This document shows, in pieces, positions 26,205 through 35,230 of a stretch of 41,585 nt of DNA (position 1 is its first letter; each line of letters begins with the position of its first letter). The notes under the pieces were generated by a model. The model saw only the letters and a list, made by a program, of their open reading frames with translations, did not search any database and was not told the DNA's origin. The position numbers and the translations under genes are program-made. Source of the stretch: Cyanobacteria bacterium FACHB-471 (GTDB lineage: Bacteria > Cyanobacteriota > Cyanobacteriia > Elainellales > Elainellaceae); NCBI GenBank assembly GCA_014695345.1, contig JACJOC010000047.1:1-41585 (forward strand), in the 5' to 3' direction.

Positions 26205-28838
26205 CTACTGGCTCAAAGCTGACTCTAACTGTTGACGAGCAGCAACCAGTGCTTCGGCTAGTTTGCTTGGGTCGCGTCCGCCTGCTTGGGCTAGATTGGG
26301 TCGGCCGCCACCGCCACCACCACAGAGTTTGGCGATCGCCCCGATAAACTTCCCTGCCTGCAAGCCTTTATCATTTACACCTTTGCTGAAAGCTGCAACC
26401 AAACTCACTTTTTCGGCTTCAGGAACGGAACCTAATACAACAGCACCGTCCCCTAGCTTTTGCAAAAGTCGCTCAGCAACGGTTTTAAGAGAATCTGGGT
26501 CAACGCCTTCCAGTTCTGCAACGAGCAGTTTGAAAGAACCGACGGAAGCAGCCTGTCCCAGCAGTTGGTCAGATTTTGCCAGGGCAAGTTCTCCCTTAAG
26601 CTGATCAAGTTGCTTTTGCGTCGTCTTCAGTTCAGTTTGCAGTGCAGTGATGCGTTCGGGCAACTCTTCTGGCTTGGCTTTGAAGCGATCGCCCAATTCT
26701 CGCACGACCTGATCGCGCACATTCAAGTAATCCAAGACTGCCGGACCAGCTACCGCTTCAATTCGGCGAATCCCTGCGGCTACGCCTGACTCTGAGACAA
26801 TCTTGAACACGCCAATTTCAGCCGTGTTGCTGACGTGGGTGCCACCACATAGCTCCATCGAGACACCGGGAAAGTCCAGCACCCGCACTTCGTCGCCATA
26901 TTTTTCGCCAAACATGGCGATCGCCCCTTTTGCCTTCGCTTCAGCGATCGGCAGGATGCTGATGTGAGCCGCGTGAGCCTCCGAGATCCAGGTGTTAACC
27001 TGCTCCTCCACCTGCTGAATTTCTTCCGACGTGAGTGGACGAGGGCAGTTAAAGTCAAACCGCAGGCGATCGAATGCTACCAGGGAACCTGCCTGGGAAA
27101 TCGAGTCATCCACCAGCTTTTTCAGTGCTGCCTGGAGCAAATGAGTTGCGGTGTGGTTTGCCTGAGCGCGACGACGGCAGGCGAGATCAATTTGGGCCGT
27201 GACGCGATCGCCCACCTGCACTGTTCCTCGCTCAACTTTGCCAAAGTGGACAAACAGCGCCCCTTCTTTTTTCACATCCTCGACTCGCACCACAACGGTG
27301 TCGCCGCTGAGATAGCCGCGATCGCCAATTTGTCCACCTGACTCAGCGTAGAAAGGCGTTTGGTCTAGCACGATCTGCACTTCGGTGCCTGCCTCAGCCG
27401 CCTCGACTGACTTGCCCTGCACCAGCAGCACCTTCACCTCAGCCCCACCCGAAAATTGGGTATAGCCCAGGAATGCAGTTTCGTTCAGGCTTTCTGCCAG
27501 TTTGTCGAGCGTGCCCTGCACAGTTAGATCAATCGTTTCGTGGGCAGCCTGGGATCGCTGCCGCTGCTGCTCCATTTCTGTCTCAAATCCTGCTACGTCT
27601 ACCGTTAGTCCCCGTTCCTCAGCCACTTCCTGGGTCAGCTCCAAAGGAAAACCGTAGGTGTCATACAGGACGAAGGCATCGTGACCAGAAATTTCTTTGC
27701 CGGACTTTTCTACCCGCGTCAAAATTTCTGACAGCAGTTTTTCGCCCCGATCTAGAGTTTCCAGGAAACGGGATTCTTCCAGTAGCAGTTCTGCCTGAAT
27801 TGCTTTTTCTCGCGCCCGCACACCGGGATAAGCATCCTCGGAGATGGCGATCGCCACCTCTGTCACCTCATTAATAAATGGCTTGTCAATACCAATCAGC
27901 CGTCCATGTCGTACCACCCGCCGAATCAGCCGACGCAGCACATAGCCACGACCCAAGTTCGACGCAGAAATGCCATCGGCAATCATGTGCATCACTGCTC
28001 GCACGTGGTCGCCAATTACTTTCAGCGAAACTTTGGTTGATTCATCGCTTTTGGCGTAGTCGATTCCAGCGATCTCAGCCGCCTTTTTGACAATTGGAAA
28101 AATTAGGTCGGTTTCGTAGTTATTGGGGACCTGCTGGAGAATTTGCGCGACTCGCTCCAGTCCCATTCCTGTGTCAATATTTTGGTTTTGCAGCGGGGTC
28201 AGGTTGCCTTCAGCATCCTGGTTGTACTGCATAAATACGAGGTTATAAAACTCAATGAAGCGTGTGTCATCTTCCAGGTCGATGTGGTCGTCGCCCAGTT
28301 CTGGATGGAAGTCGTAATACAATTCTGAGCAAGGACCGCAGGGTCCGGTGGGTCCAGAGTTCCAGAAGTTGTCTTTCTCATCCATGCGCTGGATGCGGTG
28401 CGCCGGGATGCCGATCTGGTCGCGCCAGATCGCAAAAGCTTCGTCATCTTCCCGAAATACGCTAACCACTACCCGCTCTGGTGGAAAGCCTAGCACTTGA
28501 GTCGAGAGCTCCCATGCCCAGGCGATCGCCTTCTCCTTGAAGTAATCGCCAAAGCTAAAATTACCTAGCATTTCAAAGAAAGTCTGGTGCCGCGCCGTTC
28601 GCCCGACATTTTCAATATCGTTGGTGCGAATGCACTTTTGCGCTGTCACCGCTCGGTTAAACTCAGCCTGACGCTGCCCCAAGAAAATCGGCTTAAAGGG
28701 CAGCATCCCGGCGATCGTCAGCAGCACCGTCGGGTCTTCGGGCACCAGCGAGGCGCTGGGCAACACCTGATGTGCCCGTTCTGCGTAGAAGTCGATGAAC
28801 GTTTGTCGAATTTGAGCGCCGCTTAGGTAGGTCAACAT
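26205..28838 (-). CDS. alaS: Alanyl-tRNA synthetase
   Basis: This essential enzyme charges tRNA-Ala. The full 877-residue architecture is present: the class II catalytic core starts [22 protein letters not shown] and continues with [15 protein letters not shown]. The tRNA-recognition region follows, then the editing domain with the zinc motif HTATHLL and [18 protein letters not shown]. The C-terminal DHHA1-type oligomerisation part ends [18 protein letters not shown]. No motif is missing. The start ATG at 28838 gives the standard N-terminus [11 protein letters not shown]. It stands alone, convergent with the PepSY gene. The poly-Gly run in the C-terminal domain is normal for the family. Confidence 0.97.
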   Translation of the reverse strand: MLTYLSGAQIRQTFIDFYAERAHQVLPSASLVPEDPTVLLTIAGMLPFKPIFLGQRQAEFNRAVTAQKCIRTNDIENVGRTARHQTFFEMLGNFSFGDYFKEKAIAWAWELSTQVLGFPPERVVVSVFREDDEAFAIWRDQIGIPAHRIQRMDEKDNFWNSGPTGPCGPCSELYYDFHPELGDDHIDLEDDTRFIEFYNLVFMQYNQDAEGNLTPLQNQNIDTGMGLERVAQILQQVPNNYETDLIFPIVKKAAEIAGIDYAKSDESTKVSLKVIGDHVRAVMHMIADGISASNLGRGYVLRRLIRRVVRHGRLIGIDKPFINEVTEVAIAISEDAYPGVRAREKAIQAELLLEESRFLETLDRGEKLLSEILTRVEKSGKEISGHDAFVLYDTYGFPLELTQEVAEERGLTVDVAGFETEMEQQRQRSQAAHETIDLTVQGTLDKLAESLNETAFLGYTQFSGGAEVKVLLVQGKSVEAAEAGTEVQIVLDQTPFYAESGGQIGDRGYLSGDTVVVRVEDVKKEGALFVHFGKVERGTVQVGDRVTAQIDLACRRRAQANHTATHLLQAALKKLVDDSISQAGSLVAFDRLRFDFNCPRPLTSEEIQQVEEQVNTWISEAHAAHISILPIAEAKAKGAIAMFGEKYGDEVRVLDFPGVSMELCGGTHVSNTAEIGVFKIVSESGVAAGIRRIEAVAGPAVLDYLNVRDQVVRELGDRFKAKPEELPERITALQTELKTTQKQLDQLKGELALAKSDQLLGQAASVGSFKLLVAELEGVDPDSLKTVAERLLQKLGDGAVVLGSVPEAEKVSLVAAFSKGVNDKGLQAGKFIGAIAKLCGGGGGGRPNLAQAGGRDPSKLAEALVAARQQLESALSQ

Positions 28839-29547
28839 GGGGATACTTGCTTCAGGCTGAAATGCTTATGGCACTTTACATCACGCTTGCTAAGAATCTG
28901 GAATTTGGCATCTAGCCATTGTTCTTAGCAATACTTAAGAACCTATTCTCTATTCTCAATCATGGCGCGAGATTCGACAAAGCCTACCACAGAGTTCCAG
29001 CAAGTTCGCTGCAAATTTAAGTTTTTTGAGAACTGCAAACTCAATGGACAGAATAACAACCGGGAGAGTCTTTCCCCGTTTCTGATAAAGCTGCTTGATG
29101 ATGACCGTAGTGCTAGCACCTATGCGAAGCCCCTTAGTTTTTGCAGGACTCTGTACAGGAGAAAGTTTCGATCCCAGCAGGAAGCACCGCACCTACCCAA
29201 CTTCCAGGAAAACTCTGAGGAATTATGACAACTCTCATAAAGATCCTACAAGATTCAGAAATTCTTCCCGGCTTGCGCGTAGCTAGTTGAACTGTGGGTA
29301 CACTTGGACATGCAAAGTCGCATTTGACTAAGCCTGTTGATTGAGTCAATTTGAGCAACAGCTAACCTCCCTGTTGTCAGATTTGCTGCCCAAAGATGCA
29401 ACTTCTCGTGTTTGAGTAGTTTCCCCACTACGTGCAGACCGCTAGGTTAAGAAGCATAAGCCCTCACATCTTCAAATATTTGAGCGATCGATCAGAGGTT
29501 CACTTCAAGTACAATCCTAATCTTTAAAGCAGGCTCGTCGTTTATCA
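28839..29547. other. Long intergenic region between alaS and the diguanylate cyclase gene
   Basis: About 700 bases hold the divergent promoters of alaS (-) and the diguanylate cyclase (+). Short overlapping frames exist on both strands (for example 28962-29228 plus), but none has a recognisable family, a good ribosome site or coding-like composition. A small inverted repeat (GTTCTTA at 28921-28927 with TAAGAAC at 28936-28942) lies about 85 nt upstream of alaS. No tRNA or other RNA gene is recognised. Confidence 0.45.
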
Positions 29548-30585
29548 ATGAATGCTTCGATTCTTGTAGTTGGGGGCAACAGTTTTCTCACAACCTTTAT
29601 TGCTCTGGTTCAGCAGGTTGCTGCTTTTACGGTGGAGGTTGCATCTGATCCAAACGAAGCAATGCCGTTGATTCAGGCTCAACAACCTGATTTGCTAGTG
29701 ATGCAAGCAGAACAACCAGATACGCTTGAGCTTTGTCAGCAAATTAAGGACCAAAGCCGACTGGCTTGGATTTACTGCATCCTTGTTGCAAATTGGAGCG
29801 GAGTCGCAGCGCTAGGAAACTCACCTGCACAATTAGATTTGGAATCAAAGCTGAAGGCTCTGGACTCCAAAGCAAAAGCACTAGAGTCTGGGGCTGATGC
29901 TTGTCTAAATTTGGCGCTCGATCAATTCGACTCAGAATCGTTCGAAGAATTGCAGACCCGAAGCTTAAATGATGCGATCGCCAAACAAAAGCGCTTGTTT
30001 TGCGCCCAAATTCGGGCTGGACTGCGACGGGTGCAAAACCACCGGGAATTGATGAGGACGAATGATTTGCTGTCAGCGATCGCCCTTTCCGATCCCCTGA
30101 CTGAGTTAAACAATCGTCGCGCCTTTGAGTGGGAGCTGCCGCGCCAAATTCACAACGCTAGGGCGCGAGAAATGCCAATCAGCCTGATCATGCTGGACGT
30201 GGACTTTTTTAAGACGATCAACGATAGCTATGGTCACTTAGTGGGCGATCGCGCTCTGCAATTGCTGTCAGCCCGTCTGAGACATAACCTGCGGTTTTAC
30301 GACACGCCCTTTCGCTATGGCGGTGAAGAATTTGTCGTGATTTTGAGTGACACAGGCTTTCAAGAAGCTGGCTTAATTGCTCAACGTCTCTGCCGTCTCA
30401 TGGCTAACCAGCCTTTCAACATTAGCGATACCCTCAATCTGACTATTACCGTTAGCGTGGGTGCTGCCTCTTTACTAGACAGCGATGACACCAAGGGGAT
30501 TAGCCTTTTGGAAAGAGCAGACCGCAACTTGCTCAAAGCAAAATCGCTTGGACGCAATCGAGTAGTGAGCGAAGAGGGGGAGTGA
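29548..30585 (+). CDS. Diguanylate cyclase with degenerate N-terminal receiver
   Basis: This 345-residue protein is predicted to make cyclic di-GMP. The C-terminal GGDEF domain has the active-site motif GGEEF at 258-262 and the inhibitory I-site RFYD at 249-252, correctly spaced, so product inhibition is expected. The N-terminal 130 residues look like a receiver (ILVVGGNSF at the first strand), but the acidic pair is replaced by Gly-Gly and the acceptor position reads LLVMQAEQP without Asp. Phosphorylation is therefore unlikely. A charged insert (LDLESKLKALDSKAKALESGAD) lengthens the receiver. The gene stands alone, with the LD-carboxypeptidase about 100 nt downstream. Confidence 0.92.
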   Translation: MNASILVVGGNSFLTTFIALVQQVAAFTVEVASDPNEAMPLIQAQQPDLLVMQAEQPDTLELCQQIKDQSRLAWIYCILVANWSGVAALGNSPAQLDLESKLKALDSKAKALESGADACLNLALDQFDSESFEELQTRSLNDAIAKQKRLFCAQIRAGLRRVQNHRELMRTNDLLSAIALSDPLTELNNRRAFEWELPRQIHNARAREMPISLIMLDVDFFKTINDSYGHLVGDRALQLLSARLRHNLRFYDTPFRYGGEEFVVILSDTGFQEAGLIAQRLCRLMANQPFNISDTLNLTITVSVGAASLLDSDDTKGISLLERADRNLLKAKSLGRNRVVSEEGE

Positions 30586-30683
30586 AGAGAGGATACTGTA
30601 CGAAGTAGGGAGTTTGCTTGTGAATGCGAACGGCATTCCCCAAATGCTATAAACTTGCTGAGCATTACTTCCCCTTCCCTTCC

Positions 30684-31721
30684 ATGCTTTCTCGACGCGC
30701 TTTTCTTAAAACGGCGGCTGCAACGGCTGCTTTATCGGCGATCGCCCACCCCAAAGCAGGATTGGCGGCAACAGCAAAACCTACCCGCTTGCAGTCCGGA
30801 GCGGTCGTCGGACTCATCAGCCCTGCCAGCGCTACATTTGTGCGGGAAGATGTCGAGATTGTGATGGATGCAGTACGGGGGCTGGGACTGGTTCCGCGAC
30901 TCGCCCCTCACCTGTTTGACCGGTATGGCTACCTGGCTGGACAAGACCAGGATCGGGCTGAAGATGTGAATCAGTTTTTTGCTGACCCGGAGGTGGCGAT
31001 GCTGCTGCCAATTCGGGGTGGCTGGGGCAGTGGCCGTATGTTGCCTTATCTGGACTATGACCTGATTCGCCAGAACCCCAAAATTCTGGTTGGCTTTAGT
31101 GACATTACGGCGCTGATTTTAGGCGTGTCTGCCCAGAGTGGGCTGGTGACGTTTCACGGGCCAAATGGGCTATCGGGCTGGCGAACCGCGCAAACAGATT
31201 TTTTCAGGCGAGTGCTGTTTAATGCAGAAAGAGTCACTTTTGAGAATCTGGTCGATGGGGATGATGGCGATCGCCTAATGCAAACGCGATATCGTCTCCA
31301 GACCATCACCTCTGGTCAAGCGCAGGGTAAGTTAATCGGCGGCAATCTGTCGGTCATTTCAGGGATCGTTGGTTCTCCCTATATGCCCAATCTGGAAGGT
31401 GCCATCCTGTTTTTAGAGGACATCGGCGAAAACATTTACCGCATCGATCGAATGATCACTCATCTCAAACTTGCGGGTGTATTCGATCGCCTATCGGGTC
31501 TGATTTTTGGGCAATGCACGAACTGTACTCCCGATGAAAGCTATGGCTCCCTGACCCTGGAAGAAGTAATTTGGGGACACATTCAGCCCTTAGGAATTCC
31601 AGCCTGGTATGGGGCAACAATTGGGCATTTGGAGACAATTTTGACGTTGCCTATCGGGCTAGAGGTGGCGATCGATGCAGACCGGGGCACGATTGAGATG
31701 CTGGAAGCAGCGGTTGTGTGA
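30684..31721 (+). CDS. ldcA: LD-carboxypeptidase (peptidase family S66), Tat-exported
   Basis: This serine peptidase removes the terminal D-Ala from murein tetrapeptides during peptidoglycan recycling. The ATG at 30684 gives a twin-arginine signal peptide, LSRRAFLKTAAATAALSAIA; an earlier ATG at 30624 would bury it, so 30684 is chosen. The S66 nucleophile motif is RGGWGSGRMLPYLD, with the partner regions FLEDIGENIYRIDRM (Glu) and YGATIGHLE (His). Length after signal removal fits the family. A periplasmic location differs from the cytoplasmic E. coli LdcA. MurJ follows after 68 nt, so a shared cell-wall role is likely. Confidence 0.9.
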   Translation: MLSRRAFLKTAAATAALSAIAHPKAGLAATAKPTRLQSGAVVGLISPASATFVREDVEIVMDAVRGLGLVPRLAPHLFDRYGYLAGQDQDRAEDVNQFFADPEVAMLLPIRGGWGSGRMLPYLDYDLIRQNPKILVGFSDITALILGVSAQSGLVTFHGPNGLSGWRTAQTDFFRRVLFNAERVTFENLVDGDDGDRLMQTRYRLQTITSGQAQGKLIGGNLSVISGIVGSPYMPNLEGAILFLEDIGENIYRIDRMITHLKLAGVFDRLSGLIFGQCTNCTPDESYGSLTLEEVIWGHIQPLGIPAWYGATIGHLETILTLPIGLEVAIDADRGTIEMLEAAVV

Positions 31722-31789
31722 GTTTACGCAAGTGCTGGCTCAATTCACGCTTAAATAGGTGAAGCTCTTTACGTGGTGTACGAGTTTTT

Positions 31790-33358
31790 GTGACTGAGAT
31801 CAAAAAACCTGCTCGCTCTCTGGCGGGAATTGCCGGAATTGTGGCGATCGCCACCCTGATCAGCAAAGTCTTTGGGCTGGTGCGTCAACAGGCGATCGCC
31901 GCTGCCTTTGGGGTGGGCGCTGCTGTTGATGCCTACAACTATGCTTACGTGATCCCCGGCTTTTTGTTTGTGCTGCTGGGCGGCATCAACGGCCCATTCC
32001 ACAGTTCGATTATCAGCGTGCTGGCAAAGCGACCGAAAGAGGAAGCCGAACCGCTGATCGAGACAGTGACGACTTTGGTGGGCGGATTGCTGCTGCTGGT
32101 GACGATTTTTTTGATGATATTTGCCGATCCGTTGATTCAACTGATCGCACCGGGAACGACCCCTGAGGTGAAGGCGATCGCTGTCGAGCAGTTCCGCATC
32201 ATGGCTCCCCTAGCCGTCTTCTCAGGGTTAATTGGGATTGGCTTTGGCACGCTCAATGCCGCTGATCACTACTGGCTGCCGTCTGTCAGTCCGCTATTTT
32301 CTAGCGTTACTGTGATTATTGGAGTGTGGTTCTTTTCTGATGAATACGGTGCTGTTGTACTGGCGTGGGGCACTCTGGCAGGCGCGATTTTGCAATGGCT
32401 GGTGCAAATTCCGACTCAGTGGCGAGCAGGTATGGGGACGCTGAGGCTGCGATTTAACCTAAAGCAGCCCGGACTAGATGAAATTTGGCGACTCATGGGT
32501 CCAGCTACTCTTTCCTCTGGAATGCTGCTGATTAGCGTTTACATCAGTTTGCTGTTTGCTTCTCAGCTTCCGGTCGGGGCGGCTTCTGCACTTGGTTATG
32601 CTCAACTTCTGTTTCTCACGCCGCTGGGCATTCTCTCCAATGTGATTTTGGTGCCGTATATGCCAATTTTCTCTAAACTGGCAGCACCCGAAAATTGGGG
32701 AGAGCTAAAGCAGCGAATTCGTCAAAGCCTGGTCTTGACTGCCTTCACCATGATGCCCGTCGGCGCACTGTTGGCGGTGTTAGCGCTGCCTGCGGTACGA
32801 ATTGTCTATGAGCGGCAGCAGTTTACCCAGCAAGATTCTCAACTCGTTGCTTCAGTGCTGCTGGCGTATGCGGTCGGCATGTTCTTTTATCTGGGACGAG
32901 ATGTCCTGGTGCGCGTGTTTTATGGGCTGGGGGATGGCAATACGCCGTTTAAGGTCAGCCTTTGGGGATTGTTGCTGAATGCAGTTTTCTGTTTCCTCTT
33001 TACTAAGCAGTTTGGAGCCGCAGGTTTAGCCCTGGCAACGGTAGGCGTGAATCTTGTGTCAATGGCAGCTTTGCTTTGGGTGCTCAATCGTCGTCTGCGA
33101 GGGCTGCCCTGGCGAGAAACGGGTTTACCGATTTCAGGGTTGGCAGCAGGCAGCGTTTTGGCGGGGGTTGTGTCCTGGGTAGCGCTGTGGGGTCTTCAAT
33201 CGCTGTTGGGAACGGAAGGGCTATTGATTCAATTAATCAATCTAAGCATCGCTGGATTAGCAGGTTTGGGAGTTTTTGCCCTATTTGCAACGCGGCTGGG
33301 CTTGCCAGAGGTGGATCTGTTTGTGAATCGGCTGCGGCAAAAGTTTGGGCGATCGTAG
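31790..33358 (+). CDS. murJ: Lipid II flippase MurJ (MviN family)
   Basis: This polytopic membrane protein of 522 residues flips lipid II to the periplasmic face for peptidoglycan synthesis. It shows the MATE-like MVF pattern with about 14 hydrophobic helices. The N-terminal signature is ATLISKVFGLVRQQAIAAAFGVGAAVDAYNYAYVIPGFLFVLLGGINGPFHSSI, and further blocks include LAPGTTPEVKAIAVEQFRIMAP and LGDGNTPFKVSL. The start is GTG at 31790 (MTEIKKPARSL), where the alignment with MurJ proteins begins; no ATG is closer. It lies between ldcA and the GHL10 gene, both cell-wall related. Confidence 0.93.
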   Translation: MTEIKKPARSLAGIAGIVAIATLISKVFGLVRQQAIAAAFGVGAAVDAYNYAYVIPGFLFVLLGGINGPFHSSIISVLAKRPKEEAEPLIETVTTLVGGLLLLVTIFLMIFADPLIQLIAPGTTPEVKAIAVEQFRIMAPLAVFSGLIGIGFGTLNAADHYWLPSVSPLFSSVTVIIGVWFFSDEYGAVVLAWGTLAGAILQWLVQIPTQWRAGMGTLRLRFNLKQPGLDEIWRLMGPATLSSGMLLISVYISLLFASQLPVGAASALGYAQLLFLTPLGILSNVILVPYMPIFSKLAAPENWGELKQRIRQSLVLTAFTMMPVGALLAVLALPAVRIVYERQQFTQQDSQLVASVLLAYAVGMFFYLGRDVLVRVFYGLGDGNTPFKVSLWGLLLNAVFCFLFTKQFGAAGLALATVGVNLVSMAALLWVLNRRLRGLPWRETGLPISGLAAGSVLAGVVSWVALWGLQSLLGTEGLLIQLINLSIAGLAGLGVFALFATRLGLPEVDLFVNRLRQKFGRS

Positions 33359-33509
33359 AAATCGCCGGATGAATTATGGATGAAATTGAACAGTAAGCTA
33401 GGAGTCTTTCCCATTACCCTGCTACACTATTGCACTGTTGCACATGCTGCTATGACATCAGGGTTTCCATCGAACCTGTGAAACCATTGAAGGAGTATTG
33501 AATCGCCTC

Positions 33510-35048
33510 ATGATTGTGCGTCCCCAATCGTCTGTACAGCGTCGTAAATTTGCTTACAGCGGACTGTTTTTAATGATGTTGGTCAGTAGTTTGCTCAGTC
33601 CGTTTGCTTGGATGGGGCGATCGCAGGCACAGGCTTCCCCCTACTGCCAACTGCCAGCCGACGAAATTGCTGAAAAAAGTGAACTGCGGGAAGAGGCAAT
33701 AGGAGGCGATCGCGAGGCTCGAAACCGCTACAAAGACCTGCTCGACGAACACGCCGAACAAATCCGTCGCTGCCGCAACCAAAGCTGGCTGAAAAATCAG
33801 GCAATCTGGATTCGGCTTTACCCGTGTGATGCTCAGGAGGGAGTGCTAGAAGACATCCTCGATCGCATGGTCAACCGAGGCTATAACCAGGTTTACGTCG
33901 AAGTGTTTTATAACGGTCAGGTGCTGTTGCCACAGTCACAAAACCGGACTCCCTGGCCGTCTACGATTCGAACACCCGGTCATGAAGATGTGGATTTGTT
34001 GGCAGAGGCGATCGCCAAGGGGCAAGAACGTGGGCTAAAAGTCTACGCCTGGATGTTTATGATGAACTTTGGCTACTCGTACGCCCAGCGCCCTGGAGCG
34101 GAGCAGCTTCTAGCGATCAATGGCTACGGGCAAACTAGCCTCAACTTCAACACCGCAGCGGGTTTAAACTCTGACGTTGGTGCAATTAGCTCCGAAGAAA
34201 CATTTGTTGACCCTTACAACAACCGCGCTAAGCAAGACTATTACGCCCTGGTGCAGGCAGTGGTTCAGCGCCGTCCTGACGGGGTGTTGTTTGACTATGT
34301 GCGCTATCCCAGAGGCACAGGTCCTGCATCGGTCGCCAGCCGCGTTCAGGATTTGTGGATCTACGGTTCAGCGGCTCAGCAGGCTCTTTACAACCGGGCC
34401 CTTAATCAGAAGGGGCGGGAGCTAATTCGCCGCTACATTAGCCGAGGCTACATCAATGCTTCTGATTTAGACTCGCTGGACAGCCTCTACCCCACTGAAG
34501 GTGAACCGCTGTGGCAAGGGAGAGAGCTAAACTATTACTCACCTACTGCCACGTCAGGAGAACGTCGCCCTATCATTCAATCGCAGCTTTGGCGGTTGAC
34601 CGTTGCTCATGCGATCCAGGGTGTACTGGATTTTCTCGCAATGGCGGCCTTGCCCGTACAGCGCCAGGGAATTCCAGCTGGGGCAGTGTTCTTCCCCGAC
34701 GCTAACCAAACCATTGGGCAAGGGTATGACTCTCGCCTTCAGCCCTGGGATCGATTCTCTGGCAGCCTGGAATGGCACCCGATGTCCTACGGGGTTTGTG
34801 GTGGCAACAACACGTCTTGTATCACTTCTCTGGTGCAGCGAGTCACGTCCCAGGCACCTCCCGGCACCCGGATCAGCCCTGTCCTGGCAGGCACCTGGGG
34901 ACAGGCTGTCAGTAATCGCCCTTCCCTGGAAGCACAGATGCAGGCAATTCGGCAGGTTGCCCCACAGATCAATTCCATGAGCCACTTTGCCTATTCCTGG
35001 CAAGAGCCGCAGTCCGATCGCGATCGCAAATTTTGCCAACTCCGCTAG
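33510..35048 (+). CDS. Secreted GHL10-type glycosyl hydrolase-like protein
   Basis: An N-terminal export signal (YSGLFLMMLVSSLLSPFAW...SQAQA) is followed by a TIM-barrel domain of the GHL10/DUF187 family: AIWIRLYPCDAQEGVLEDIL, YNQVYVEVFYNGQVLLP, GLKVYAWMFMMNFG and PDGVLFDYVRYPRG. The E. coli member DigH (YddW) cleaves denuded peptidoglycan glycans, so a murein role fits the neighbours ldcA and murJ. An AAGGAG site (33490-33495) sits 2 nt before a TTG at 33498 and 14 nt before the ATG at 33510; neither spacing is ideal, so the start is uncertain by four codons. Catalytic residues were not assigned with certainty. Confidence 0.85.
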   Translation: MIVRPQSSVQRRKFAYSGLFLMMLVSSLLSPFAWMGRSQAQASPYCQLPADEIAEKSELREEAIGGDREARNRYKDLLDEHAEQIRRCRNQSWLKNQAIWIRLYPCDAQEGVLEDILDRMVNRGYNQVYVEVFYNGQVLLPQSQNRTPWPSTIRTPGHEDVDLLAEAIAKGQERGLKVYAWMFMMNFGYSYAQRPGAEQLLAINGYGQTSLNFNTAAGLNSDVGAISSEETFVDPYNNRAKQDYYALVQAVVQRRPDGVLFDYVRYPRGTGPASVASRVQDLWIYGSAAQQALYNRALNQKGRELIRRYISRGYINASDLDSLDSLYPTEGEPLWQGRELNYYSPTATSGERRPIIQSQLWRLTVAHAIQGVLDFLAMAALPVQRQGIPAGAVFFPDANQTIGQGYDSRLQPWDRFSGSLEWHPMSYGVCGGNNTSCITSLVQRVTSQAPPGTRISPVLAGTWGQAVSNRPSLEAQMQAIRQVAPQINSMSHFAYSWQEPQSDRDRKFCQLR

Positions 35049-35093
35049 GTCACGGTTTGATACAAAGCTACCTGTGATGCTGGAGTTCCCTGT

Positions 35094-35117
35094 AGGGTCG
35101 TTTCGCGAAACGACCCT
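35094..35117. repeat. GGGTCGTTTCGCGAAACGACCC palindrome
   Basis: A perfect 24-nt palindrome directly follows the GHL10 gene, flanked by CCTGT and TTTCCCCTGTAG. Palindromes of this kind (GTAGGG...CGTTTCGCGAAACG...) are a common dispersed repeat in cyanobacteria. With the T-run it may also terminate transcription. There is one copy in the window. Confidence 0.55.
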
Positions 35118-35230
35118 TTCCCCTGTAGCTTGTTTTGGTAAAAATGGTCTAACTGTCGCTGCCCTGATCCAACCCCTTACAATCAGGTTAGCCAACTTCT
35201 GAGGGGGCGATCAGTGCTGGTGAGGTCGTG

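Noticed and set aside
28962-29228. 88-codon plus-strand frame upstream of the diguanylate cyclase
   Set aside because: There is no recognisable motif or ribosome site, and an equally long frame exists on the opposite strand.
33359-33509. Possible tRNA or small RNA before the GHL10 gene
   Set aside because: No cloverleaf or T-loop consensus can be formed; the only signal is a Shine-Dalgarno-like AAGGAG.
34554-35195. 213-codon minus-strand frame
   Set aside because: It is antisense to the GHL10 gene and shows no family features.
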